Assembly: GCA_008692225.1 (NCBI GenBank)
Contig: VICG01000019.1
Span: forward strand, 62,001-126,000
DNA length: 64,000 nucleotides
Reading direction: 5' to 3'
DNA from: Monilinia fructicola
Lineage: Eukaryota > Ascomycota > Leotiomycetes > Helotiales > Sclerotiniaceae
The notes below the pieces were generated by a model. That model saw only the letters and a list, made by a program, of their open reading frames with translations, was not told where the DNA came from and ran no database searches. This document shows, piece by piece, positions 10,480 to 24,277 of this stretch. Numbering within the stretch: the first letter of the stretch is position 1; the number at the start of each line of letters is the position of its first letter. The translations under genes and the position numbers were made by a program.

Positions 10480-13400
10480 TAATATTAATAAAAATCCAAA
10501 AACAATAATATCTTTTTTATATTTTTTAACTAATGATTAAATAGTTATCGTTTTTATATAGAAAGGGTTTAGAAATATTTCTTTATTTAATATTATATAT
10601 TTAAAAACTTCTATTTGTTTTATATTAAATGAATTCTTTTTAGTTAGTAAAAAAAAATTTTATTTAAATAATTGTTTTAAGATTTGTTTTGTATAATTTT
10701 TATAATTTTTCTTTTTTTTTTGGAAATATATTAATATATTATTTAAATAAACGATTGTTAATTTGTTGATAAATTATTATAAATATTAATCAATATATAC
10801 TTGAAAAATAATTAGAATATTTCATAATCCAAATACAATTACAAAATATTTATAAATTCTAATTTGCTTTAAAAAATAGTTTTTTATTTATTTTCTTTAT
10901 ATATTCAAACTGAAATATAAGTTTTCTTTAAATTTAATTTTTTGAATATAATAATTCTATTTTATTTATTTCAAATCTTTAATATAAACAGGATAAAGTA
11001 TTGGTATTTAATATTATAATTGTATTTATTTTTTTAAAATTTATATATAAACGTAATTTTATGATATATTTCTTTTTTATAAATTAAATTAATACTTTTA
11101 TTTTTGATTTTATCAATCTAATAAACTTTCAATATATTATTTTACTTATATATTTCTTCAATATTTTAAACTGTAATAGATCATTGATTAATCTAAACGA
11201 AAGTATTATTTTTAATTATAAACTAACTATATACTCTTTTTTAATTTATATAAAAAAGTTTTTTAATTATATTTTTATTGAATGATTTTGCAAATTCTTT
11301 ATGTTATATAGAGATTGATTATAATATTTCTAAAGTAACATTTTAATATAATGGTTTTATTAAAGTTAAAGATATTATTATAAAATATAAACAATTTGTT
11401 TTCTATGTTTTTTGTTTTTATATTAGTATTTATAATAAAATTTTAGTATTATAGTATTTTTTTATATTTTTAATTTATTTCTTTTCTTATTTCATTAAAA
11501 ATTGTTTAATCTTTAATCTATTTTTAAATTAATTTAATTTAATAATGGTAGGTTTAATATAACTTTTGTTATTTATAATAGTATTTCTTTAAATTAGTAT
11601 ATTTATTAGTTTTTAAAAAATTGTATTTTTAAATTTTACATTTTTATTTTTTATATAAAAAGCAGGTATCTCTATATTTCTATTTCTATTATTTATTATT
11701 CAATAGTAAATTCTTATATTTTTATCTTTTATAATATTAAGTATATTTAGATTTATAAAGTTTGTAATAATCTTTAAAATAATCATTGTTAGAATTTTAA
11801 TTTTTCTTTTATTCATATTTTTACAAATAATTTATATTATTTGAAATATTAATTATATGTTTGTAATTTTAAAGTATTTTTTTTCTTTCTATAATTAGAT
11901 TTATTACAAGTTTTTGTTTTTAATGAATTTTATTTAGTAAGTTCCTATTATCGTTAATTATTTAGTTCTTCTTTTTTGTAATAATATTAATATATTGTAT
12001 TCTCTAGGAAATACTTTATAAATAAATACTTTTATTTTAATTATATAATATAAGTTCTTATAATTATTGATTAATAATGTTTTATATTTGATTATAACAT
12101 TTTATTTAAATTCTATTTTAATATTATTAGAGCTTTTCTTAAATTTTGGCTTGATATACAAAACATTTAATTCCCTAATTCCCATTGCTTTTAGTTTTAA
12201 GGGGAGGTTAATATTTTCTAACTTTTTTTTTACAATCTCTTGTATAATGATTTTTATTATTATAATATGAATATATATTGTTAATATATACTTTTCTCCA
12301 TTTTATTAATATATTTGAATAAAGCGATTTTTATTTAATTTATTATTTTAATTAATATCAATGTTTCTATTATTTTAAAAAATACTTATTACTGAATATT
12401 TAATATTTCTATTATTCAATAGTTTGTTTTATATATATAAGAAATTTTCAATGATTTATATAGTAATTTTAAAGTCTTCGAAAGTTGTTAAAAATAAATT
12501 ATTATAAATCAATATATATTCTTAGTAAGATTTTTAGATAAAATGTAAGTTTATAATAAATAATTATATTTCTAGTACTTATATATTTATAAAATATTAT
12601 ATAAACTAAATTTAAAATCATTATTTGATTTCTTAACAAATTAGTTATCCCTTATTCTTATATTTTGTATATATCAATCCATTTGAATATTAATATTTAT
12701 TAAATTATATTAATAGAATAATTATTTTTTAAATAATATTCAATCCTGAAATTTCATTCCATTCGCTAAATTATTATTAAATTTCATAAATTGGATTTTG
12801 CGTTTTATTATTTTTATAATATGACTTTTGATTGTTTTAAGTTATTTAATTCTATTTTGAATATTTTCTAAAGTTATATAGTTTTCTAAATCTATAATTT
12901 AAAAATGAATATTGTTTTTATTTTTATTAAATATAAACAACACTTGAGTTTTGATTTTCTTTTGATAATATTATTATTTTAATATTATTATATTCATTTT
13001 GTATTTAGATTTAATATGAAATTACAAATATTAACTTATAATTGTTTTAATGATTTATTTTTGTTAATACTATATAAAGTTTTAGTTTTTTTAAAATTAA
13101 TTATAATTTTCAATTAATATAATTAGTATTCTCTTTATTATTAATGAATGTTTTTTTAATCCTTTTATCTTGAAACTTCGATTTCTTTTTTTCATTAATT
13201 TATAAAAAGTTTTGGATATAAAAATAGATTTGATTCTGAAAGTAAATTTAAAGAATAGAAATTATTTCGATTTTGATTATATTTGTTAAAGTTAGCTTTA
13301 TTATATTAATTGTAATATTATAAATTTAGCAAATTGTTATTAATATATTGGTTATAATATTTATTATTCAAATTGAAATCTCTAAAGCATATAGTAATTT

Positions 13401-13560
13401 TAAACTTATTCTTTAGTAAAACTAAATTAAAAAAATGGATTTAATAGAATAATCAATCAAATAGAATTTACAAAAAGCTGAATAATAATAATGTTTTTTG
13501 ATTTTATATTAAATTACTTTTTTCATTGATTCTTGATTTTCAAATCAAAAAATCCGGGCT
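10480..13560 (-). mobile_element. Second Ty3/Gypsy relic, minus strand (protease/RT region), heavily mutated
   Basis: The plus strand is strongly T-rich and the minus strand translates, across stops, into Gypsy reverse transcriptase order. About 11,030-11,200 reads YISKIIY-KFIRLIKSKIKVL..FIKKK, matching '[28 protein letters not shown]'. About 10,870-10,960 gives NYYIQKIKFKENLYFSLNI, matching 'AYNLIRIKEGDEWKTAFRT'. About 10,770-10,850 gives FVIVFGL-N----FQVYID, matching 'LVMPFGLTNAPATFQRYIN'. The higher-coordinate part up to about 13.5 kb would be the aspartic protease and gag side, but I recognise no further motif. RNase H and integrase would lie below 10.5 kb and are missing, so the element is truncated near the minisatellite. 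Confidence 0.65.
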
Positions 13561-14712
<1,152 letters not shown>

Positions 14713-14799
14713 TAAGTAAAAAATCATTTCTTTAATCCTCTATTATTATATGTTCTTATATTCTACTTTCTTTATTTTAAAATAAAAACTCTTATATTA

Positions 14800-15290
14800 T
14801 TTATTCTCTTTATTCTATGTATTCTATTTATTCTCTTTATTCTATTTATTATTTATTATTTATTCTTTATCTTTATCATTTATTCTTTATTATTTATTCT
14901 TTATTATTTATCATTTATTCATTATTATTTATTCTTTATTATTTATTATTCCGCAATAAAATAGGCCTAGATGAAATAGCCGGAATGGAATGACCGAAAT
15001 GGAATGACCGAAATGAAATGGCCGAAATGGAATGGCCGGAATGGAATGGCCGACATAGTCGGAATAATTAAGCTCCGAAAGGAGAACGAAAAGTCGGTAT
15101 TAAAAATTAAGGTTTTTCGCTTACTAATGTTTAACTAATTAAAATTTTCGTTGTTTATCTATGATTAATTATATAAGCCGTTAAGGATTTAAAGTTCATG
15201 TTTTTATATTTTGAATCTTTTATAGTATAGGTATAATAATTATATAATATAACTAATTGATGAATTAAGATTTTTTGAATCTATAAAGTT
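14800..15290. repeat. Minisatellite plus flank, copy 2 (more decayed), with TTATTC-rich lead
   Basis: A TTATT/TTATTC simple-repeat lead (about 14810-14951) is followed at 14975-15056 by units such as GGCCGAAATGGAAT and GACCGAAATGGAAT. The flank matches copy 1 at 9.8 kb: GGAATAATTAAGCTCCGAAA, AAGTCGGTAT and GGTTTTTCGCTTACTAAT, then C-to-T changed versions of the rest. Differences from copy 1 are mostly C/T and G/A, as expected for RIP. Confidence 0.85.
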
Positions 15291-16130
15291 AGAATATTAA
15301 AGATTTTTGTTAAAAAGATCTATTTATATAATAAGAATAAACGAAATTACTTTAAGAAAATTGATAATTTTCTATAAATTCTATCTTCATTTTATAATAA
15401 CTACAAAAGTAATAAAGCTATAATTATTTGGAAATATTATATAAAAATGTAATTTATAAATTTATTAGTATATCAATTCTTAAGTTTTAAAAACTATATA
15501 ATATTAAAGTTATTTGATTATTTCTAGAAAGTTTAATATTTTAATACTTTTAAACTTTGCTTTAGAATTATAGTATAATCATTACGTTTTAACAGATAAA
15601 GTTTTACTATAAATAAAACTTTAATAATATTATAATATACTAAAATTATAGAGAATTATATTAAAATTTAAGAGAGTTATATTAATATTATTTAATATAT
15701 ATAGCTCTTTAAAGAAGCGCCCGAGTAGATTAATAAAAGCTAGAAATCTAATGCTTTCTTTTATATATTTATATTTTAAAATAAATAAAACTATAAAATT
15801 TAATATCTTTTATTCTTTATATTCTTATAAATAAATAAACCAATTATAATAATAATTACAATAAAAGCTATATTGAATTTATATATAATTTTATAAATTA
15901 TTCTATAATTATTCTATAATTTTTGATATTTTATAAATATGAATATTAAGTGTTTTTAATATTTTTTTGTAATTTTATAATAATAAAGTCTTATATATAT
16001 TAATTAATAAAGTCATAAGGATTTTATTATTTATTAGAATTATTTTATATAAACCTATAATATTATTTTATTCATTAACAAATCTTGATTCTTTTTTTTT
16101 AATTCCTTGTATTTATATTCAATCGCCTAC
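15291..16130. other. AT-rich degraded DNA, no recognisable feature
   Basis: Degenerate AT-rich sequence with one GC remnant (AAGCGCCCGAGTAG near 15714; a similar AACGCCCCTGAGTA occurs at 37190). No motif identified. Confidence 0.45.
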
Positions 16131-16960
16131 CCTACTTCTCGCTACCCCTCTTATTTAATTAGCATTTTACACCAAAAACGGCTATTTGAATGTATTTATA
16201 ATTTTACAAAAAATAAATATATATTTTTCAAATTTTAATTAGAGCTTTTATATATAATTAATTATTAATAAATTTTAAAAATCTTAAATTTTTGCGCTTT
16301 TTTTACAAAGAGTAATAAAAGATTATAGAAAATTAAAATTCTCGGTTTTGGATTTGTATAACAATTATATACAAAATTGAAACTTTGAATCAAATATTTG
16401 TAATTTCTAAATGAAAATGATTAAAAAGAATCTATAGATTTTCATAGAATCTATTAATCAATATATAATAAATAAACTATTTAAAATATATATAATAACT
16501 TGAAATTATTGAGTAAATGGAAATTAGAAATTTTTTACTTGTAATTTCATTGTTAAAATTTAAAAATCTATATTAAACATTTATTATAAACAATAGTATA
16601 TTATTAAAATAATATATTTAATTTAAATTAGTTTTAAAATTCTTTAATTTTTTTAAATTATTTTTAGTTATTTTTATCAGATAAACATAATCTTTTTTAA
16701 AGATTCTAATTTTGTATAGGATTTATATACAAATTGAAGATTGAAACTTTAATTTTTTATTATCTTTTATTACTCTTTATAAAAAAATTATAAAAATCTA
16801 AGATTTTTAAAATTTATTAATAATTATATATAGAAGCTTTAGTTAGGATTTAAGAAATATATATATTTTTTTATAGAATTATAAATATATTAAAATAGCC
16901 GTTTTTAGTGTAAAATACTAGTTAAATGTGGGGGTGGCGAGAAGTAAGGTAGGCGACTTA
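16131..16960. mobile_element. MITE-like family A, complete copy A1 (about 830 bp, TIRs about 250 bp)
   Basis: Begins AATCGCCTACCCTACTTCTC with GCTACCCCTC following. It ends with the inverse: GGGGGTGGCGAGAAGTAAGG, then TAGGCGACTTA. Inside each terminus, matching blocks include CACCAAAAACGGCTATTT (left) and AAATAGCCGTTTTTAGTG (right), then TATATATAATTAATTATTAA and its counterpart. The arms are roughly 250 bp and highly A/T-shifted. No transposase frame is visible. The outer TA is consistent with a TA target duplication, as in copy A2. Confidence 0.8.
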
Positions 16961-17151
16961 ATAAGTTTTTAAAACTATTAAAATTGATATTATAAATTTT
17001 AAATTTATTAGACTTTTATTTACATATATTATACCTTTAATTTCGAGTTTGTTTAAATATTTAAAATATATAATAATTACTTTTATATATATATTAAAAT
17101 CTAAAACTAATTATTATAAGTTTTACCCTATTTTTAAATATATTAAATCTA

Positions 17152-17774
17152 TCCTTAGTAAAGCTATACAAAACCATAATATAATGTATATACAATATAC
17201 ATTATAATATATAATTTATATATAGTATCTATATAATATATATTCGTATATAATATATACACAAGGTATACACATTCTATACATTATAAAAAATTTTTAC
17301 TTAATATAATTTTTTTACATAATATAAAATTTTATTCAATGTATAATTTCTAGATTATATAAAATTTCTATATAATAAATAAATAAAAAATTCCAAAAAA
17401 AATTTAATTAAAGTTTAAATATATTTTAAAATAACTTTATAAATATCAACAAATATTATATTCTCTATATTACAATAATAATATATATAACTTTGAATCA
17501 AAAAAAAATCTAATTATATAATCATTACCTAAAAATATTATATAATCGTAGATCCATTTTTTTAATATATTTTTAAAAATTTCTACACAACCTATACATA
17601 ATATAAAAATTTCTACACTATATAAAAATTTCTACACTATATAAGAATTTTTACACTATGTAAAATTTTATACGAAATTTACATAGAATAAAAAAGTGTA
17701 CAATATAAAAATGTTTATATGATATATACATTATATGTACCTTATATATTGAACACATATATTACTACTAAGGA
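17152..17774. mobile_element. MITE-like family C, copy C1
   Basis: Begins TCCTTAGTAAAGCTATAC and AAAACCATAATATAATG, and ends TACTACTAAGGA, so the outermost bases form a short terminal inverted repeat (TCCTTAGTAG). The interior repeats TATAAAAATTTCTACACTA two to three times at about 17,600-17,650. An inverted copy lies at 51478-52090. There is no coding capacity. Confidence 0.7.
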
Positions 17775-20700
17775 TATTAATATTATTTACCAAATCAAAT
17801 ACCCTTTTATTTATTCTACAAACCTTTTTATATATCTAGTAAACTTATTATAAGTTTATAAATTAAAAAGTTCAATTCTAAGAAGTATAATTATAATACA
17901 ATATTAAAAATTTATTCAACAAATTTTAATGTTTTATAATATAATATAATATAAACAATATTATATTTAAAATTAATAAAAAGATTAAACGGTATTTAAT
18001 ATCAATTGATTAATTAAAAAAAATAGTTTTGAGGAAATATTGAATAAAAGTTTTAATAAAAGAATTAATTCTTAGATTACTAAATATAAAGTTAAAGTTA
18101 TATATTTTAAACAAGGTATAAATATAAAATAAAAAAAGATATAAAAATGTTAATTTTATATATAATTAGATAATAGTGAAAGCTATATTATTTAAATATA
18201 TTTATATTTAAGTGAATATACAAATTTATCAAGAGAAAACAATTGGTATTTATCAATTAATATATTAAAAATATTATAGAGTATATAAAAACATTAAATT
18301 AATTTATTATAAAAAATTAAAAGATTTTAAAATTATATAACATCATTAAAATTTGAAAAAAACAATTAAAATGAAAATCTGCTTTTTAATCGGCGGGATT
18401 AGTAAGACTTTGAGTTATATTCCGGGAAAAGCTTCAATTCTATTCTAAATGATTATTTTTATATTTAATTTATTAAGAGTTCTAGAGTTTACTTACTGTA
18501 CACCTTCAAATTTATATCAAAATCCCCGCAAAATTTATATCTTTCTCGATAGACTTAATTATTTTATAAATTTTCGATTATTATAAATTCTTAGATTTAA
18601 AAAATACAATATATAATTAACTTATAACATTATAATTAATATAAAATAAACTATTTTGAGTTATTTTTACTTAACTTTTACAAAGTTTTAAAAAATCTAT
18701 ATATATAATACTTTTACTATATAAAAACCTTTGATTTTTGAAAATTTTATTAATATCAACTTTCAAAATATACATCTTTATTGATAAAATAACTAAAAGT
18801 AATCTATTCTTTTAAAGAACAACTTTTAATAACAAAATATATATCAATTATAAACTTAAAAGTTTTACTAATATTTTAATTATTTTAACCAGGGATATAA
18901 AAGTTAAAGAAATTAGTTTTTTGATATAAAAACGTATAATATATAACAAATTATGACTAGAATTCTTATTTTTATAAAGTTTAGTAATTTAGATTTTATA
19001 TAATATTTAAATAACTTTTTAATCAGAAGCCTAATGTAAAAAAATCTATTAAATCTACTAATGGTTTGAAAAAGAAATTTAAAAAGTATTTTAATTTTAT
19101 ATAAATAATAAGTTATATTCTAAACGATTTTGATGAAAATTTATTAAATTAAAAACAAAAAACAAAGATTAAAAAAAGTAATTTTACGGTTAATAATATA
19201 AAAGTTAATCGCTATACTTTTTATAAAACTATATAAATATAAGAAATTTTATTATTTTAATTTTATATAATAATAGAAAAATATAATTAATTAAATAAAT
19301 ACTACTGAATTTAGTTTTTGAATAAATAACAATATAGAAATAAATTAATAAACTTTTTTTAAAATCTTTTATTAAGAAAGACTTATAGGATATCTTAAAG
19401 ATTAATATTTAAAGTCTTCTTAATGAATTCATTTAATTGTTTAAATAATATAAATGTATTAAATACTCTTAATATTATAGTATATAAGAGATTATTTAAA
19501 AAATATTTAAATATTAGTTCTAATACTTATAAAAGCAATTATTTTTATAAATAATGAAAAATTTTAAAATAAATAAAAAAGTTTCAATAATTTTAAAATT
19601 AAAGTTATTTTGCTTATAAATCAAAAACCTAAGGAATATTAATTTAATAATTGTTATAAAATCAAAAAGTGTTATTATAGAAATTGTAGTATTATTATTA
19701 TAGTTATTATATAACTTATTAATTATTAATCTTTTAAATTAAAAATATTTAAAATATAAAATATAGAATATAAACTTTAATACAAATTTAAATGTCAATT
19801 TAAAAGAATAAGGGTTTATAGCCGGTTGAGTTGAAATAAATTATTATAATAAGTATTTAATAATCTTAATAATGAAAGTATTGTATTTTTATTATAGAAA
19901 TAATATCCGCATTGATATTAAGTTTTCAATATATATAAATAATACTTATTTGATTTTATAATACTTTATTTCAAGTATTGATGCTCTATTATAAATAAAA
20001 TATTATAGATTGAATATTATTATTTTGTTTTTATTTAATTATTATCTCTTATAATTAACAATATTATTAATATTTCAAACATCAAATTCGCGAAATCTGT
20101 TTAATATAATTAAAAAAGTATAATTTAACTAATAATTTTATTAAAGAAACTTATTTTATATCTTTTCATTATTTTAAAATAGTTTAAAATATTAAATGAT
20201 TAAATTATAACTAAACTAATCTATATACACCTCTATGCTAATGAATATTTTTCTTAAGTTTTATATAAAAAGATTAAAGTTTTAAGACCTTACGGATTAA
20301 TGGCTAATTCCATTAATTAAATATATAAAAACAATAAAATAAATAAATATAACTTGATTCTATACAATAATAAATCCAGAGGTATTAAATAAAAAAAATT
20401 TAAAAGTAAAAAAATTAAATAATATAACTAGTTTTGATATATTAATATTTTAAAGTTCTAATTAAAACTTTAATTATATTATTTGAATTTAATATATAAA
20501 TACATAATTGGTTAGTAACTTGTGATTAATTTATAGTTTACTTATAATTAGTTCTTAATTGATTTGTAACTAATTTGTAATCACTTTCTTATCAATTAAT
20601 AAAACGACTTCTTAAAGATATTAATATATAGAATCTCTTATTTCGACTTTTAATTGCATTTAATAAAGTATATTTAAAATATTTCTAGCTTTCAATTTAT

Positions 20701-22977
20701 ATATAGCATTTTGAAAAAATCTATAAATGCAATATTTTAATAACTTTTTAGTTATTTAATATATTAAATTGATTCTTTTATAGAAAATATTATTTTTATT
20801 GTTTTTTTAATGAAAAATCAATTTGTATTATTAATAGGAAATAATTTTCTAAAACTTGTTTTTTATAATTCTTTTCTTAAATATATACTTCTTAATAATT
20901 CAATTTCGAGTTATTGATTTTTGAATTCTTTAGTTCTTGATTATTTATTTAATCACTTCTTTCAGAATGAATTATTTTTCATTAATTATATTTTAAACAC
21001 TTATTATATAATTATTGATTTTCTCAAATGATTATAAATATATATTTGATTTTTAAATAAAGATTTAAAAGACTTTATTATAAAATATCGATAATTATAT
21101 TAAATCTTTAAATAAAAGCTTATAATAATAGAAATAAAGCTTTTTAATTACTTTAATATTATATTAGTTATTATTATATTCATACATATATTTTTCAAAG
21201 AATAATAATTTAAATATTATATATTAATAAAAGTATAAATATCAACATATAAGAAATTTAATGATATTATATTAATACAAAAATAATTTAAAACGTTCAA
21301 GTACTTTATTCTTTATTCAATAATTAATTTGTATAATATTATTTTTCTAGAAAAATTTTGATCTCCCTTTAAGACTTTTATACTTTAAATCCCTTTAATC
21401 TTTTTATATATAAATAATAAAAGTTATAATAAAAGTTATTTTATTATTCCAAAAGGTAATTCTTTTATTTAAGTATTTAATAAATTTCTTTCCCCAATTT
21501 TCTCTCTCATTTATTACTTTTTAATATTTATACTTTAATAATTTCAATAATTTTAAAGCTTTAAGTAACTTTAATTATAATAATATTGTAATATTATATT
21601 ATAATATTGATTATAATACATTTATAAAATATTTTCAAGTCATGAATTGATTAATAAAAATCTAATTTAATTAAACTTTATTCTTATTTCATTATCTTTA
21701 ATTTATATTGATAGGAAATAAACTTTCTATTAATTACACATTGTTTATAAATTAATTGTATATTAGTTCTCAATTGACTTTTAATAATATAAGCTGTGTT
21801 TATAATTATTAAATCTTTCTCAATTATATAATTAATAAATTAAAGCTATAGATGATATATATTATAATAAACTATAAAATAATTCAGAATTTTAATTCAA
21901 ATTTAAATTATTAAATTAAATTATATATATATATTGATAACAACCCTAAACAGTATACTTATCAATATTGATACTTTACTTAATATTAAATCTTTGAAAA
22001 TTAATTTTAATTAATATAAATAATAATACCTCTTGTTTAATAATACAATTAATTGTAATTAATATATAAAGTTTAATTTGATTTTATAATAAAGTTAATT
22101 AACTTTGATATAATTATATAATATATATCATCTTAAATGGTTATAAATAAATAGTATTTTAATTATATTATATTTAAAAAGAATATTAAAGTTAATAAGA
22201 ATCTTGTTTTAATTTATTATATTAAGAAAAGATTAATAATAACTTAAAATTTTCTTAAAGTTTTATATAAATTAGATTTTTAAGTTCTTGAAATGATAAC
22301 AATTTAGAATATATATATTGCTAGGTATTTTATTAATATTATTATAATTGTTTATTAAACAAAATTTTCATAATTCAAAGATTTTAATAAGAAATATATT
22401 TATTTTATAATAATATGATTAGTTAAAGTATTAATATAAGAAAGTGTACTATTTAAATTTATTACTATATATATTTATATTTATATTACTTTAATAATTA
22501 TTATATAGTTAATAAGACCCTTAAATAATACATTTTTTAAAACCACTGCCTCAACTAATATAAAACATTTAACAATTAATTTAAACCAATATAAAAAATA
22601 ACACTTTCCGTTTAATAATATAATTGATTATAAATAATATATAAAATTTAATTTAATTGTATAATTAATTTAATTTGCTTTTAAAAAATTATATAATATT
22701 TGCTTCTTTTTGAATAATTATTAATAAAGTTTTAGTACTATTATATTTATAAATGATTTGAAAGTTAGTAAAAATCTTATCTCGATTAACTAGTTTATAA
22801 ATAATTTATTACAAATCGAGATTCTATTAATATTTTATTTAAATTATTAACTTCTTAAAATAATAAGAGTTAAAAGAACATATACTAATAGTATTTCGCT
22901 AATCTTATTAAAATTATATATTAAATAAAATTTTAACAGTTTGAAAATTTTAATAAAAAGTATATTAATTTAATAAT
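17775..22977. other. 5.2 kb of AT-rich degraded DNA, no domain recognised
   Basis: The plus strand is A-rich at about 18.0-20.3 kb and mixed later. I translated parts of it and found no retrotransposon or transposase motif that I would defend. One GC remnant lies at about 18,390-18,540 (AATCGGCGGGATTAG, ATTCCGGGAAAAGC, AAAATCCCCGCAAAA). Probably older, more eroded transposon DNA. Confidence 0.45.
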
Positions 22978-23066
22978 TTAAGTATTCATTTAAGTATGAA
23001 TTTATGTATTAATTTATGTATTAATTTATGTATTAATTTAAGTATTAATTTATGTATTAATTTTAA
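22978..23066. repeat. 14-bp minisatellite (TTATGTATTAATTT type)
   Basis: About six tandem copies of a 14-bp unit, TTTATGTATTAATT, with T/A variants (TTTAAGTATTAATT). A further loose array of AATAATGTTAATAGTATTAA-like units lies just downstream at about 23,113-23,170. Confidence 0.85.
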
Positions 23067-23170
23067 GAAGTGTATTATTAACGCTTATTATCGTTTTATA
23101 TTTATATAGTTAATAATGTTAATAATATTGACATATATTAATAATGTTAATAGTATTAACATATATTAAT

Positions 23171-23884
23171 ATAATATATTAATACTTTAATTAATACTTT
23201 AATTATAAATTTTATACTTGATATATGAATATTTAATCAATTTTTAAATAATATTCAGTCCTTTTTAATAATTATCATTAATTAATTATAATTTATATTC
23301 AACTTATAAATAATTTATAATTAATAATAATTACAATAATAATATATATAAATAAAATTATAATTATTCTAAAAGTATTAATTTAACAATCAAAACTTTT
23401 TATAATTATATAATATAAATACTTATAAGATCTTTTTTAAAAAAAGATATAAACATTTATTTAATATAAAGTTAAATTATAAAAAGAAGCTTAATCGTTT
23501 CATTTAAATAATTAAAAGTAATAATAATATATAAGATTTGATTATAAAGCCATATTATATTTTATAATGTTTTAAAGTAAATACTAAATGAATTACTCTT
23601 TAAAAGAGAGCTATTCACTCTTTTGAAAATAAAAATTATTTTAATATTACAAGGACTTCGACTTTAAAACATAATCTTTTATACTTATACCGAGGAGGTT
23701 TATATTTTAAGTATTCTTTAATTTAAAATAAAATAATTATTTACGTACCCTCGTATATATTCCAAGGAAATATTATATATAAATTAAAAAACACCTTTAA
23801 ATATATTGTATAAAAAGGAATATTAATATATATTCAAATAATTAAATAAAAGGGTTAAATTTCATTTTTTGGTTTCACTTATAC
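23171..23884. other. AT-rich to normal-composition transition
   Basis: Still degenerate AT-rich, with rising G+C from about 23,590 (AAAGAGAGCTATTCAC, CGAGGAGGTTTATATT, GTACCCTCGTATATAT). It marks the border of the first gene island. A TTTCTTCTTTGCAG sequence at about 23,918-23,931 looks like a plus-strand 3' splice site, but I could not place a supported exon behind it. Confidence 0.45.
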
Positions 23885-24277
23885 CCGCCTTTAGCGTCGC
23901 TTTTATAAATATCAATTTCTTCTTTGCAGGATCAAGAAATTTCTCTTCACACCTCCATTTACATAGCGGCTAGTAAAGAGAAATCAACAACTTCTTTAAG
24001 TTTTTATCACTTCCTAATTATTTCTTTTTCAACAGTGTTGGCTAAATCACATAACTTCCACCTCCACCCTCCTTCCTCCTTCACGTTCACTCCAATGCTC
24101 TCTATCAACCTCATCAACCTCGGCAACCTCATGAATCCCGCCAACTTCATCAACTTCATCACTGTCACAGATTCACTCCTCGTGCCTCATCCCAGACTTA
24201 TACGTCAATAAACACAGGCCCCTTCATATCGTCAAGTTCTTCGAATTCTTCAATATCACCACTCACTGTAAGCCGCT
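23885..24277 (-). other. Possible 3' exons or degraded tail of the 24.3-25.0 kb gene
   Basis: On the minus strand, downstream of the stop of the neighbouring gene, two short stretches have acidic, protein-like translations. At about 24,196-24,256 the frame reads SGDIEEFEELDDMKGPVFIDV. At about 24,088-24,170 it reads DSDEVDEVGGIHEVAEVDEVD. A GTATAAGT donor and a GTGACAG acceptor separate them by about 42 nt, short for a fungal intron. These may be exons of a longer form, or an internally duplicated and decayed tail. Confidence 0.25.

Noticed and set aside
12067..12270. 67-codon hydrophobic frame in AT-rich DNA
   Set aside because: Phe/Ile/Leu-rich by base composition; lies antisense to a Gypsy relic; start codon is not ATG.
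23924..24211. 95-codon plus-strand frame
   Set aside because: Begins with TTG, not ATG, and lies opposite acidic minus-strand coding-like DNA.
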